Assembly (NCBI RefSeq): GCF_041596335.1
Contig: NZ_JBFHIT010000028.1
Coordinates: 1-64,000 of the forward strand
Source: Mangrovibacterium sp041596335
Lineage (GTDB): Bacteria > Bacteroidota > Bacteroidia > Bacteroidales > Prolixibacteraceae
Length of the DNA stretch: 64,000 nucleotides
Direction: 5' to 3'
Shown here piece by piece: positions 27,902 through 38,900 of the stretch; within the stretch, counting starts at the first letter, position 1, and every line of letters begins with the position of its first letter. The notes below the pieces were generated by a model. The model made no database searches, had not been told where the DNA came from, and saw nothing but the letters and a program-made list of their open reading frames with translations. A program made the position numbers and the translations under genes.

Positions 27902-29014
27902 CTATTTTCCACCAATCATTTTATAAACTTCTGCTCCGGCACTTAAAAAAGCTCCTGTTCCGTAAACCTCTGTTTTATCGGGCCATGCTTTGCCTGGAGC
28001 AGCACCAATGGGTTGTACATATCCTAACATTCCGTCTTCGGTTACATAGCTGGTCATAGCCTTCCATCCTTTAAATACAGCATCCTGGTACGTACCTTCA
28101 TCGAGAATACCGTTATTAATACCCCATGCCAGACCAAATACGAAAAATGAAGAACCACTGGTTTCAGGTGTTGGGTAAAACTCATCGCCTAACAAGCTCA
28201 TTGCCCAATGACCTTCAGGTGTTTGAAGTTCCAGCAACCGTTTGGCCATTTTCTTGTAGATGGTTAAAAAATATTTGTATTCTTTGCTTTTCGGATCCAA
28301 TTCAGGCATAATATTCGCGAGCCCAGCAAATACCCAACCATTTCCTCGTCCCCAGAAAATTTTGGTTCCGTTGTCGAGCTTGCCCATGTAGCTTTGGTCG
28401 CGGTAATACAAATTCTCTTTTTTATCGAATAAATAGTCGGTAGTTGCTTTATATTCCTTCATTAAAAAGTTAAGGTACATCTCGTCACCAGTTTCTTTGT
28501 ACAGCATTGCCCAAACTGGTGGTGCCATAAATAAGGCATCACACCAACTCCAGCGATCATGCTTATAGTTCTCATTACCTACCCATTGCAACGATGTAAC
28601 AGCAGGATGGAAATTAATATACCGCAACTGTTCCTTAGTTGGGGCAATCATTTTCTCATCGCCATACTTACGATAAAGTTCCATGTACATTTGCCCAACC
28701 GTATGGTCATCGGCGTGATACATACGTGTATACAATTTCCATTCTTGTTCTTCACCTATTTGCTTCATCCACTCCCAATACGTATCATCACCGGCCATTT
28801 TCGCCCATTTTGCCATCCCTATGTACAATGCGCCATTGGTCCAGGCTAACGGATGATGTGGTTCTTTGCGTCCGCTATACGCATCGGTAAAGTGCTCGAT
28901 TTGCCAGTCGGCAACTCGTTTCATATCCTTTTTTACATCCTCAGGCTTTATTGGCTGGGCGTATGAAAAAAAGGTTATCGAGACTAAAGTCAATACTAAA
29001 AAAAATGTTCTCAT
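27902..29014 (-). CDS. GH105 unsaturated uronyl hydrolase
   Basis: Secreted/periplasmic hydrolase that removes 4,5-unsaturated uronic acid from the end of lyase products by hydration of the double bond. Signal peptide 1-20, then a single (alpha/alpha)6 barrel. Catalytic candidates are D103 (HADDHT) and D159 (WCDALFMAPP), in the order found in YteR-type unsaturated rhamnogalacturonyl hydrolases; SYMGKLDNGTKIFWGRGNGWVFAGL supplies the substrate-binding loop. 370 residues is the normal length. In ulvan loci GH105 members act as unsaturated glucuronyl hydrolases. It is the first enzyme gene after the susCD/lipoprotein block, separated from it by a hairpin. Confidence 0.93.
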   Translation of the reverse strand: MRTFFLVLTLVSITFFSYAQPIKPEDVKKDMKRVADWQIEHFTDAYSGRKEPHHPLAWTNGALYIGMAKWAKMAGDDTYWEWMKQIGEEQEWKLYTRMYHADDHTVGQMYMELYRKYGDEKMIAPTKEQLRYINFHPAVTSLQWVGNENYKHDRWSWCDALFMAPPVWAMLYKETGDEMYLNFLMKEYKATTDYLFDKKENLYYRDQSYMGKLDNGTKIFWGRGNGWVFAGLANIMPELDPKSKEYKYFLTIYKKMAKRLLELQTPEGHWAMSLLGDEFYPTPETSGSSFFVFGLAWGINNGILDEGTYQDAVFKGWKAMTSYVTEDGMLGYVQPIGAAPGKAWPDKTEVYGTGAFLSAGAEVYKMIGGK

Positions 29015-29113
29015 AGTTTTAATTTTAAAAGCGTTATTCTTTTTATATCCAAGGCATTACATTGCACAATGACTTCGATTTTGTTGTTTTACGTTTTTGT
29101 GTGTTGGTATGAG

Positions 29114-29143
29114 GAATGGAGCAGAAACAGATCCGCTCCATTC
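29114..29143. terminator. Hairpin between the surface lipoprotein gene and GH105
   Basis: Perfect nine-base arms GAATGGAGC (29114-29122) and GCTCCATTC (29135-29143) around a 12-base loop, in the ~195 bp gap after the susC-susD-lipoprotein block. No T-run follows on the minus strand, so partial attenuation or 3'-end protection is more likely than full termination, mirroring the hairpin after the other susD. Confidence 0.5.
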
Positions 29144-29209
29144 ATTTTATAATTAACTGGTCTTGTGTTCTTTGTTTGAGATAAGAAACTAACTCTACCG
29201 AATTAACTC

Positions 29210-29704
29210 TTACTCAATAGTAACCACGAAAGGAAAAACCCGTTGATCGTAGTCGGCCGAATCGTAACCATGATTGGTTGCAACAACATTTAGTGTAAAT
29301 GTTCCTGCCTCAGGATATTTGTACAAAGTTGCCCATCCAATCTCGGAGTTTAAATTAGTTTTTAAACCTTGTGCACGCAACAATCCATAATCGCTATAGT
29401 AATTACTTTTTACCAATACTTGGTTTCCATTAATATCAATAGAATCAGTAACGTTATCGGCCATTTTCATAACTTGGCGTTCCCCTCCCGGCCAAATTAC
29501 AACAATATCAGCAGTACTTTCCACTGCTATGGTGTAAGATACTCCTTTGATGGGATTAGTTACCTCTTCGTATTTATTGTTTTCGTTAAGTGTATAAAAC
29601 TTCACTCCTTCTACAGTAGGAGGTGCAATGTCTTCCTTCAGGCATGATACAAATGCTGCTGACAGCAGTAGTAGCACCAATGATATATTTTTTATTCTTT
29701 TCAT
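29210..29704 (-). CDS. Small surface lipoprotein, putative glycan-binding accessory of SusCD
   Basis: 164 residues from ATG 29704, with lipobox FVSC (C20), so it should be lipidated in the envelope. The mature part is all-beta, including IAVESTADIVVIWPGGERQVM and GTFTLNVVATNHGYD, which resembles a PKD/Ig-like domain of the DUF5017/surface-glycan-binding type. I cannot name the family confidently. It is 17 bp downstream of susD in the susCD operon, the usual place for a surface glycan-binding protein. It is short for such proteins, which usually have an additional binding domain, so it may only be a spacer-type or partner lipoprotein. Confidence 0.7.
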   Translation of the reverse strand: MKRIKNISLVLLLLSAAFVSCLKEDIAPPTVEGVKFYTLNENNKYEEVTNPIKGVSYTIAVESTADIVVIWPGGERQVMKMADNVTDSIDINGNQVLVKSNYYSDYGLLRAQGLKTNLNSEIGWATLYKYPEAGTFTLNVVATNHGYDSADYDQRVFPFVVTIE

Positions 29705-29727
29705 TGTCATAATCTTTAGTTGTGCTG

Positions 29728-31203
29728 TTAATATCCAGAATTCTGCGCTAATGTCTGATCCTTTTCAATTTCGCTTACAGGAATTGGGAATAGCAACTGA
29801 TACTCCTCGATCGGTTCATTCTGCACGGCATAATCTTCACCTGTTACAGTCATCAGCGCTTCAGAAATAATCTCGATGGCTTTTCCGGTACGCTTCAAGT
29901 CAAAGAACCGATGACCTTCAAAAGCAAGTTCCATGCGTCTTTCATGCAGAATGGCATAGATATCTAAATCGAAATCGGCAGCAAGGCGGGGCATATTCGA
30001 ACGTTCGCGAACATCACTGACATAACCAATTGCTTCGTCTTTCTTATTGTTATTCATTAAACATTCGGCATACATCAGCAAGGCATCTGCATAGCGATAT
30101 ACCATGAAGTTATAGTCTGTACCAACATTTTTCTGGGCAACCATACCAGCGCGATCGGGAGCCATTTTAATTGGGAATGCCTGATATTCAGGAGTTGCTC
30201 CTGCAACATAGCCAGAATCTACGGTTAAGTTCAAACGTTCAAAATCACCATATTCTGTAAATTCCTGAAGGAGGTCGTGCGAAACCATATACGATCCGCC
30301 CAGGTAGGTAGTACCAATCGTGTAGGCGATGTCATTAGTCATCATTCGGAAAAACCAAGAAGGCTGACCAGCTGCAACATTATAATTTACTTCGAAAATA
30401 GATTCGACGTTGAATTTTTTCGTGTCAGAAAAAACATCGGTAAGACTAGGCATCAAAGCATAAGTTCCAGCGGCTTTGTCAACAATTAATTTTTTCAATG
30501 TTGATTCAGCAGCACCGTAATCATTCATTTCCATTTGTGCCTTTGCCAAGCCCATCAATGCACTCCCTTTTGTTGCCCGGGCTTCTTCTCCGTTCAGTTG
30601 AGTAGCGCCTTTTTTGAAACACATATCAAATGCATTCTCAAAATCAGGAATTATTACCTCGTTGTAAATTTCTGCAACAGAAGCACGACCTATTCCAAAA
30701 GCTTCTGATGGTGAGCCAAACTTTGCAGTAACCTTTGGAACCGGGCCATAGGTACGCACTAAGTTCATGTAAGCGAGCGCGCGTAAAAAATAACATTCAC
30801 CGATCATTGCATTTACCTCTTCGGCGTCATCGTCATTATTCGCTCCGAACGTGGTAAGCACCTCCAATAATGTATTGCAACGATAAATAAGCAAGTAATT
30901 TTCTGTCCAAATGGAAGCGGCTGATTGCGCATTCGTCTTTTTAAAGATATGGTATCGATCAGTCATCTGACGGTCTTTTGCATCATCCGAAGCCATTTCG
31001 ATAAACTGCATCATTCCGTCATGTGCATAGATCGATTGAAGTACTTTGTAACACCCTGCCAAACCGGTTTTTAGTTCGGTAACATTATTATAGTACACCG
31101 TGGGCGACAAAGTGTCCTCGGGTGCTTTGTCCAAAAAGTCGTCGCATCCAAATAGCGACACTAAGAACATTAAAATCAATATATGGAATTTATTTTTCTT
31201 CAT
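29728..31203 (-). CDS. susD: SusD/RagB-family glycan-binding lipoprotein
   Basis: Second SusD, 491 residues. Signal peptide with lipobox LFGC (C20), then DDFLDKAPEDTLSPTVYY, the classical start. The N-terminal TPR-like part includes RCNTLLEVL and ECYFLRALAYMNLVRTYG; the C-terminal RagB part includes YRYADALLMYAECLMN and ERRMELAFEGHRFFDLKRTGK, ending LFPIPVSEIEKD and NSGY. Only 11 bp separate its start from the susC stop. It would bind oligosaccharides at the cell surface for the SusC at 31215-34559. Its sequence is clearly different from the SusD at 8458-10134, so the two pairs probably recognise different oligosaccharides. Confidence 0.95.
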   Translation of the reverse strand: MKKNKFHILILMFLVSLFGCDDFLDKAPEDTLSPTVYYNNVTELKTGLAGCYKVLQSIYAHDGMMQFIEMASDDAKDRQMTDRYHIFKKTNAQSAASIWTENYLLIYRCNTLLEVLTTFGANNDDDAEEVNAMIGECYFLRALAYMNLVRTYGPVPKVTAKFGSPSEAFGIGRASVAEIYNEVIIPDFENAFDMCFKKGATQLNGEEARATKGSALMGLAKAQMEMNDYGAAESTLKKLIVDKAAGTYALMPSLTDVFSDTKKFNVESIFEVNYNVAAGQPSWFFRMMTNDIAYTIGTTYLGGSYMVSHDLLQEFTEYGDFERLNLTVDSGYVAGATPEYQAFPIKMAPDRAGMVAQKNVGTDYNFMVYRYADALLMYAECLMNNNKKDEAIGYVSDVRERSNMPRLAADFDLDIYAILHERRMELAFEGHRFFDLKRTGKAIEIISEALMTVTGEDYAVQNEPIEEYQLLFPIPVSEIEKDQTLAQNSGY

Positions 31204-31214
31204 GATTATTCAGA

Positions 31215-34200
31215 TTAAAAGTCAACATTTACACCAAGAGAAATAGTTCTTGGGAGAGGGTAATCTCCGGCATTGTCAACACCTTGTGAAAGAGCAGAGT
31301 CTCCTTGATAGTTACCCATAGGGTTGTATCCCGGATACTTTGAATATAACCAGACATTGTCAACATTTACGTAAATCCTTGCATTCGAAATCGAAACTTT
31401 TTGTGTTAAACTCCGAGGCAGAGTATATCCCAATGAAATATTTTCAAGCAACACATAAGTTGCATCGAACAATAAACCACCGGAGATGTCACTCGCATCA
31501 TATGACTTCCGGTTTGGTGCCGGATATTTTGCATCTGGTCGGTCTTCTCTCCAATAATTATTAAAGTAGTCATAGGTAGTATTTGCTCTACCTTGAGCTC
31601 TGAACATAGCAATACCGTAATTTCCAGTCATCAATTTTTGCCCCCCTTGACGTCCTGTAAATTTGAATGCGAAATCAAATCCTTTGTATGAAAAAGTATT
31701 GGTTAATCCCCAAATAAAATCCGGAGTAGCATTTCCCAGAACGGTTTTGTCGGAGCTATCCAATACACCATCGCCGTTTACATCAGCCACTTTAGGAGAA
31801 CCTGGTTGCGAACGGTTTTCCCAAGAACTTTGGCTCGCATTAAAAATCGGATTCGATTTAACATCTTCCCAGTCTCTAAAGGCACCTAACGAATAAGTTC
31901 CCCACAGACCAGCTAACGGACGACCTTCAGTTGTATAACCAGAGTTATCCACGATTGGGCGCTTATCATTACCGATATCTGTAACAAGGTTTCTATAGTA
32001 CGATAGGGTCGCGGTTGTATTCCACGTAAATTTGCCTACCAAATTCCGTGTGCTAAGCAGATATTCAAACCCTTGGTTTGTCATTGACCCCAGGTTCAAT
32101 TTTACACTACCAAACCCTGTAATAGATGGCAATGGAAGATTAAACAACATATCTTCTGTTTTTCTGTTGAAATAATCTACGGAAAGACTAATTCGTCCGT
32201 CATAAAATGACACATCGGTACCTATACTTAGATCTTTTGTTGTTTCCCATCCCAAAAAATCATTCGGAATTTTATTATCGTAATAAGCGGCAGTCGTTGT
32301 CGCCCCGCTTCCAAACACATAAGAGCTTGTACCTAAAGTTGCAAGTGCCAAATAGTTTGTAATACCTGAGTTCCCAATTTTCCCCCAACCGGCACGCAGT
32401 TTCATATCGCTCACAATTGAAGAAAGCGGACTAAAAAATTTCTCATCAGATATACGCCATGCAGTTGAAAATGACGGGAAAACTGCCCATTTATTCTCGG
32501 AACCAAATTTTGAAGAACCATCGCGACGTATCGAAGCTGTTAGGTAATATTTGCCGGCATAATTATAACTTGCTCGGGCAAAAGTACCAATCATGCTTTC
32601 GCTCGATCTGTTTGTACGCGCGTCGTTTTGCTGATCCTTAATTGTAGCTCCCTGGTTTAGCGTATTGATAATGTCTTGCGGAAAATCCCATTTTTCAATG
32701 TAGGCCGATTTATCGTTTGTTTCCTCCATAGACATACCCACCATTGCAGATAAAGAGTGATTTCCGAAATCGCGCCCATAAGTTAAAAATGACTGGATAT
32801 CCCAATACTCACGAGTACTACTATCGTAAATTCCACGATTGGGCTGTGTTGCGGTTGAACTTGTTGGAACATAACTTGGCAGATAAAAATTACGTTCACG
32901 GGTACGGTAATCGTAGTGAAACGATGTTTTCCATAGCAAACCTTTCATCAGGTTTATATCTGCATATAGTTTCGAGGTTAAACGTGCCGTCTTTCTGTTA
33001 TCGGTGACCGCAGCTGTAGTTAGCGGGTTAGCAAGGAAAGCAACGTTCCAATCCCAGGGACTATCCAACTCCATCCCTGTGCGAAAGAATGTTCCGTCGG
33101 CGTTATGTGTTGGGAATATAGGTCCAAGCTGTGCGGCAACCAATAGTGGATTGTTACTTCCGTTGGTAGAAGTAGAATTATAAAGAACATCTGTTTTTTC
33201 GAGCGTTGGTGCCAGGTTTAGACCGATCTTTAACCAGTTGTTCACTTTCTTTTCTATGTTCGAACGGAATCCAAAACGGTCGTAACCGGTATTCGTAATC
33301 ATCCCGTCATTCGTATACACTCCACCGGATACGTAATAGGTCACATCTTCAGTACCCCCCGAAAAAGAAATTTGCGCGTCGGTTACATTTCCTGTACCAA
33401 AAAATTCTCCTTGCCAATCGGTGTCATAAGGCATCGCATAAGTCGTATCCGATACAGTAATCCACCGGTAATGCTTGCTGGTTGGACTTTGCATGGCTGA
33501 AGCATGGCGGGAATACTGACTCCAGTTTGCTATACGGGTTTCATTGTCATCAGAGCGCGACCACAATGGCACATTAGGATTATCAGTCCCCAGGTTCGGA
33601 TCTTCAACCACATAAGCATTTGCCCTTGAGTCTTCATAATACTGCAAATAATCTTCACGATTCAGGGTATTGTACTCACGTAACACATTTTGAATCCCGT
33701 AACTAACCGAGACACTTACTTTCCCCTTCCCTTTTTTACCGCTTTTAGTTGTAATTAAAATTACACCGTTGGCCGCTCGAGTACCATAAATCGCACTCGA
33801 CGCTGCATCTTTCAATATCTCAACCGATTCAATATCGTCGGGATTGATAAAGTTAATTGGCGATTCGTCTTTATTAAATCCTTCGGGTAAAGGCTGGCCG
33901 TCGACAACATACAAAGGTGCATTTGAAGCATTTACCGACCCCACGCCACGAATAGTAATATTACTACCACCTCCGGGAGCCCCATTTGTTTGCGAAATAG
34001 ATACCCCGGCAACATTACCACTAATACCTTGGGCAAAGTTTGACACCGGCCGGTCGCGATAAGTTTCTGAACTAACCGATGAAATAGCTGACGAAACATC
34101 GCGTTTTTTCTGAGTACCATACCCAATGGCTACAACTTCTTCAAGGCCTACTGCATCGGTTTTTAGTTGAATATTGATAACCGTTTTTCCCTGAATAGCA

Positions 34201-34559
34201 ATTTCCTGCTGAAGCATTCCGACAAAAGAAATAACCAGCGTTTCATCGCCTTTTAATCCGGCAAGGCTGAAATTACCATCAATGTCGGTTAAACTTCCGG
34301 CAAACGAGCCCTTTATCGTAATCGTGGCTCCAGGGAGAGGTGCACCGGTATCGTCGATAACGGTACCCGATACTTTGTGGCTCTGTTCTTGAACAGACTC
34401 CGATTCCGTTTCGATGGCATTGGCAATTACACTCGGCCCATCATCGGCTGCATAAGCCGTTACACCTAATAATAGGCCAAGGCAGGTTAGATTTGCAAAT
34501 CGCAAAAACTGAGAGAAAGGCAAAAGCCATGCTCTCGCATTCATTCGCTTTTTTTTCAT
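31215..34559 (-). CDS. susC: SusC/RagA TonB-dependent transporter (no STN domain)
   Basis: Outer membrane oligosaccharide importer, 1114 residues. Signal peptide about 1-38, then a carboxypeptidase-regulatory-like domain (about 62-138, VSGTVIDDTGAPLPGA), the DAVGLEEVVAIGYG segment, plug (YVVDGQPLPEGF and IYGTRAANGVILITT) and barrel ending in VNVDF. Lack of an STN domain means it should not signal to a FecR protein; control instead probably comes from the HTCS encoded just beyond GH88. It is 43 bp downstream of GH88 and 11 bp upstream of susD, making a GH88-susC-susD-lipoprotein unit. Confidence 0.95.
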   Translation of the reverse strand: MKKKRMNARAWLLPFSQFLRFANLTCLGLLLGVTAYAADDGPSVIANAIETESESVQEQSHKVSGTVIDDTGAPLPGATITIKGSFAGSLTDIDGNFSLAGLKGDETLVISFVGMLQQEIAIQGKTVINIQLKTDAVGLEEVVAIGYGTQKKRDVSSAISSVSSETYRDRPVSNFAQGISGNVAGVSISQTNGAPGGGSNITIRGVGSVNASNAPLYVVDGQPLPEGFNKDESPINFINPDDIESVEILKDAASSAIYGTRAANGVILITTKSGKKGKGKVSVSVSYGIQNVLREYNTLNREDYLQYYEDSRANAYVVEDPNLGTDNPNVPLWSRSDDNETRIANWSQYSRHASAMQSPTSKHYRWITVSDTTYAMPYDTDWQGEFFGTGNVTDAQISFSGGTEDVTYYVSGGVYTNDGMITNTGYDRFGFRSNIEKKVNNWLKIGLNLAPTLEKTDVLYNSTSTNGSNNPLLVAAQLGPIFPTHNADGTFFRTGMELDSPWDWNVAFLANPLTTAAVTDNRKTARLTSKLYADINLMKGLLWKTSFHYDYRTRERNFYLPSYVPTSSTATQPNRGIYDSSTREYWDIQSFLTYGRDFGNHSLSAMVGMSMEETNDKSAYIEKWDFPQDIINTLNQGATIKDQQNDARTNRSSESMIGTFARASYNYAGKYYLTASIRRDGSSKFGSENKWAVFPSFSTAWRISDEKFFSPLSSIVSDMKLRAGWGKIGNSGITNYLALATLGTSSYVFGSGATTTAAYYDNKIPNDFLGWETTKDLSIGTDVSFYDGRISLSVDYFNRKTEDMLFNLPLPSITGFGSVKLNLGSMTNQGFEYLLSTRNLVGKFTWNTTATLSYYRNLVTDIGNDKRPIVDNSGYTTEGRPLAGLWGTYSLGAFRDWEDVKSNPIFNASQSSWENRSQPGSPKVADVNGDGVLDSSDKTVLGNATPDFIWGLTNTFSYKGFDFAFKFTGRQGGQKLMTGNYGIAMFRAQGRANTTYDYFNNYWREDRPDAKYPAPNRKSYDASDISGGLLFDATYVLLENISLGYTLPRSLTQKVSISNARIYVNVDNVWLYSKYPGYNPMGNYQGDSALSQGVDNAGDYPLPRTISLGVNVDF

Positions 34560-34602
34560 TGATTTTAATTTAGTTAGGAATAGTTAGTTTATTATTAGTG
34601 AA

Positions 34603-35796
34603 TCAATTAGTGTCTAGTTTCGATTTTAGTAATATCATTTCCATAAAATAGTAGTCGGCGTAAACCAATGGCACATCCACCTCCTGTTGTTCCGGTTTTG
34701 ATCCGGTTGAATGCTTGAGCAAAAATCCATTGTATTTTTGGGGAGCGACAAGAAATTGATCGCTTGTAAGACTTTCATAGATCCTGTTTGCAGCATTCAA
34801 ATACATATCTCTGTTTTCAGAAAATGTGCTTAGCTCGAAAAGTGCCGAGCCTATAATTGCAGCTGCTGAAGCATCATAAGGTTCATCCGGAATATTGGGA
34901 GCATTTAGATCCCAATAGGGGATCAAATTTTCAGGTAGGTTGGGATGTTTTAAAATGTACGAAGCAATATTCTCTGCTTGTTTTAAAAATTTCTTATTGC
35001 CGGTTTCCCGATACACCATCGTGAAACCATAAAGCGCCCAGGCTTGACCACGTGCCCAAGCACTATCATCCGAATAGCCGTGCCGTGACTGTTTTTGCTG
35101 TACCGCTCCTGTTTCAGTGTCAAAATCAACCACATGATACGACGAAAAGTCTTCGCGAAAATGATGTTGCATGGTTGTTTCCGCATGTTTAATCGCAATC
35201 TCACGGTACATGGCATTACCAGTCTCGTTAGCTGCCCAAAAAAGAAGCTCCAGGTTCATCACATTATCAATAATGACCGGAAAATCCCATTTTTCCGTAC
35301 TATGACTCCAGGAACGAATGCAACCTATATTGGGCCTAAAACGATCGGCCAGCGCTTTAGCTGACTGAATCAAAACTTCCCGATACTGAGGTTCGTTTGT
35401 AACGTTCCATGCTCTGCCAAAACTGCAATACATTTTAAAACCGATATCGTGAGTTTGGCCATTCCATTTTTCATTTTCCAGAGGAAGTGTAAACTCCACC
35501 GCTTTTTCTTTCCAATAAGGATCGGAAGTTAATTCGTACATCATCCAAAGTTCACCCGGGAAAAAGCCGCTGGTCCAATCGGTTGAAGGAACCATAACAA
35601 AACGACCATCAACGAACGACCTTGGAGAAACAAGCACATCTGTACGGGCATCAGTACACATCTCTATGGTAGTTTTCAGATTGCATTCAATCTGTTCAAT
35701 CGTTGCAGAAAGCTCTTTCGTAGAATTAACTTTGCTGCAAGCCAAAAGAACGAACAGTGGCAGGAAAAATGGCAGGATTTGTTTAGGCTTTTTCAT
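34603..35796 (-). CDS. GH88 unsaturated glucuronyl hydrolase, lipoprotein
   Basis: First gene of the PUL B operon, 397 residues. Lipobox LLAC with C20. The (alpha/alpha)6 barrel has the two family aspartates: D117 in THDIGFKMY and D177 in IIDNVMNLELLFW, plus RHGYSDDSAWARGQAWALYG around the sugar site and a QEVDVPLVYADYYF end. GH88 enzymes hydrate the 4,5-double bond of unsaturated glucuronate on lyase-made oligosaccharides, releasing 5-dehydro-4-deoxy-glucuronate. Together with GH105 it gives this locus two such enzymes, perhaps for different neighbouring sugars or sulfation. It is read divergently from the HTCS gene, and the spacer carries the phased CTATTGT repeats proposed as operator. Confidence 0.93.
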   Translation of the reverse strand: MKKPKQILPFFLPLFVLLACSKVNSTKELSATIEQIECNLKTTIEMCTDARTDVLVSPRSFVDGRFVMVPSTDWTSGFFPGELWMMYELTSDPYWKEKAVEFTLPLENEKWNGQTHDIGFKMYCSFGRAWNVTNEPQYREVLIQSAKALADRFRPNIGCIRSWSHSTEKWDFPVIIDNVMNLELLFWAANETGNAMYREIAIKHAETTMQHHFREDFSSYHVVDFDTETGAVQQKQSRHGYSDDSAWARGQAWALYGFTMVYRETGNKKFLKQAENIASYILKHPNLPENLIPYWDLNAPNIPDEPYDASAAAIIGSALFELSTFSENRDMYLNAANRIYESLTSDQFLVAPQKYNGFLLKHSTGSKPEQQEVDVPLVYADYYFMEMILLKSKLDTN

Positions 35797-35853
35797 TCTA
35801 ACGTGACATAGTTGATCGTCAAAGTCAAAGCTATAAACTAGATCACGCTATTA

Positions 35854-35925
35854 TTTTCACTATTGTAGTATTTTCACAATTATTGTGTCAACTTTTCACT
35901 ATTGTGTCAGACTTGAGACAATAGT
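35854..35925. promoter_or_regulatory. Candidate HTCS operator in the GH88/HTCS divergent spacer
   Basis: Three direct heptamers (C/T)TATTGT start at 35860, 35880 and 35899, spaced 20 and 19 bp (two helical turns), each preceded by TTTTCAC or a close variant. An inverted ACAATAG follows at 35918-35924, so the last pair also forms a near-palindrome. The arrangement suits an AraC-type output domain binding direct repeats. The 11-mer CACTATTGTGT at 35897-35907 recurs exactly at 51893-51903 upstream of the other operon. Confidence 0.55.
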
Positions 35926-35973
35926 TGCACAGCCTCTTGAATAAGTATTCGTATTTTTGAAAATAAAATACCA

Positions 35974-35979
35974 AAGGAG
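35974..35979 (+). promoter_or_regulatory. Shine-Dalgarno site fixing the HTCS start
   Basis: AAGGAG lies 4 bases before the ATG at 35984. The longer frame begins with a TTG at 35957 upstream of this site and has no such element, so the ATG is the real start. Confidence 0.7.
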
Positions 35980-35983
35980 TGCT

Positions 35984-38900
35984 ATGAAAAAGTTACTATT
36001 GATACCAACCTTATTTTTGATTTTCATTTTCACTAATAATGAAGGTGTTGCTCAAATAAACGATATCCGCTTTCGCCAGGTATCACCACCGGGAGGATTT
36101 ACGCTTAAGGAAATTCTATGTATTGCTCAGGATGACCTCGGATACATTTGGATGGGGACCAGCCAGGGGCTTATTAAATACGATTCAAATACGACCAAAT
36201 GGTTTGTTTCGTCACTAAATGATTCAACCAGTTTGCCCAGCGATCTGATCAACAATATTTTTTGTGATTCGAACAACCAATTATGGCTGGCAACTGACGA
36301 TGGCTTGTGTATTTTTAATCGGGAACAACAAACCTTTAAAAAAATTGAATACACTTATGAAGACGGAACGAAAAGCAAAAATAGGGTTTTGGCCATTCTA
36401 AAAACTGAAGATGATAACCTTCTTATAATTGACGAATCTTATTTTGGAATTTTGGATCTAAACACCCATCAATTCACACGGGCTGCAGGAGATGAAATAA
36501 TCAATCCATCGAAACTATACAAAGACAATTCAAATCGAATCTGGATTGGAAGCCAGAGCGGAAATGTTTTTCGCTATTCCCCATCTGAAAATGAAATAAC
36601 CAAGGTGCTTTCAACAAATGCAAAAGTGAATAGTATTTATTCTGAAAACAACCGAATTTATATCGGGACAGAAGGCTCAGGAGCGAAACTATACAATACG
36701 AATGGCGAGTTTACGAAGCAAATTTCGCTGGGCAACACCAAAACAACTCCTTTTCTTGATGATGTAAGGGTGATTAAAAAGGACACTTACGGAAGAATCT
36801 GGTATGGGACCCAAAATGGTTTGTATATGGATGACGGAAGTAAAATAGTAAACTTTAAGCCCGACGATTATCCAGGTCTACCACATACAAGTACATTCGA
36901 GATTTTTGAAGACAAAAATGGTGGTCTATGGTTTGGCACCTGGTCGGGAGGGGTCGCTTTAGTTCATCACTCTGACAATAATTTCATTACACTCAGGCAC
37001 AGTTTATTTCGTAACTCGATTAGCGACAGCAAAGTAACTGCATTTTTGCAAACCAACGAAAATGAATTATTGATTGGCACTGAAGTAGGCGGTTTAAATT
37101 CATTAGACCTAAACACCGGAAAATTTGACATTGTCCCGTTGTCTCAAACAAAAAAAATAGCAAATATAAAATCGTTAGCCAAAGACAACCGTGGCGGTAT
37201 TTGGGTTGGGACTTTTAGACAGGGATTATTTTACCAGCCAAAAGGAAGTAGCGAATTTAAACAATTTAGTAAAGGACCGAATGATGGCAATCATATCTCC
37301 TCTTCAAGTGTATTTTCGTTATGTGCCGTAGATTCCGGCGTATGGATTGGAACTTTTTTAGGTGGAATTGACTTTTACCATTACAACTCTAAAACAATTC
37401 AGAAGTGTTTCCAAAATAACAGCAGCAACATCAATTTTTCAAATCATGTAATAAATAGCATCTTAAGCGATTCAAAATCCAACTTGTGGTTAGGTACGGT
37501 TTCCGGAATTTTGTTTAAAATCCATATCCCGTCCGGAAGCATCTCCCAATATGCACCAAACGAATTACTTTTTCGAAATGGATCAAATTATTACCTGTAT
37601 CAACTAGTAAACCACTCAATTTATCATCTGTGGGAACATAGTTCCGGAAATATCTGGTGTGGAACCAATAATGAAGGAATTTCGATTTTCAACCCGGAGT
37701 CAAACAGTTTTTCATCCTTTGACCTTAATGGTCTTGTTACGAATGAGAATGTATATGGAATTCTTGAGGATCAGAAAAAAACACTATGGATTACCACGAA
37801 CGTCGGTTTGATTTCCTATGATCAGGAAACGAATTCGACACGCCAATTTGTTTATTCAGATGGGATACAAAGTGATTTGTTTTGTCCCAACGCGATTTAC
37901 CAAGACAGCCGAAAGAATTTATACTTTGGTGGCCCAAATGGCTTAACTAAAATAAATCCGGTTACTCTAAAAATAAATTCCCGAAAACCAAAGACCATTA
38001 TTGACGAATTGACGACTACAAACAACAAGTCAATTTATCCTGTTTATTCGAATAATCTCGAAATTAGCCCTATTGAATTAGATCCCGAAGAAACAACGTT
38101 TAGGATTAGTTTCTCTGCCGATAATTATTTATTGCCCGAAAAAAACAAGTACAAGTATCGCCTTATCAATTACTATGATGAATGGATTGACAATCAAAAT
38201 GACGGAACAGTTTTGTTTACAAACCTCGATGCCGGCGATTACATCTTTGAAGTCATCGCTTGTAATAACGATGGCATATGGAGCGATACCCCGACCAGAT
38301 TGCATTTAAAAATAAAAAATTACTGGTATCAATCTGCTTCAGCATACCTCATCTATTTTATCCTTCTTTCCGGCTTACTGTATTTTGTCGGACGGTTCTA
38401 CTTTGAAAGAATAAAGCTAAAACGAGCCGTATTGCTCGAAAAAAACCAACGCGAAAACGAGGAGCAAGTACACGAGATGAAACTGAAATTTTTCACCAAC
38501 ATCTCACACGAATTCAGAACGCCTCTTACGCTCATTTCATGGCCACTGCAACGTATTTTAAGTGCCGATAATATTACCGGAGAGCAACGTGAGGAACTGG
38601 AAGTGGCCAATCGAAATTCAAACCGATTGCTCCAGCTAATCAATCAAATCATTGATTTAAGGAAGCTTGAAACAGAAAAGAGCAAGTTAAACATCTCCAA
38701 AATTGATATTATCCATTTTACAAAAGAGTTGCAAAAAGGTTTTTCTCTTGAAACAAAATCGAGAGGAATCGATTTTCAATTTGAATCGTCCTATTCCGCG
38801 CTTGAAATAGAAGCTGACGTTGAAAAACTCGATACCATTTTGTACAACCTTCTATCAAACGCGTACAAATATGTTTCTGAAAAAGGGCAAATTAAAGTTA

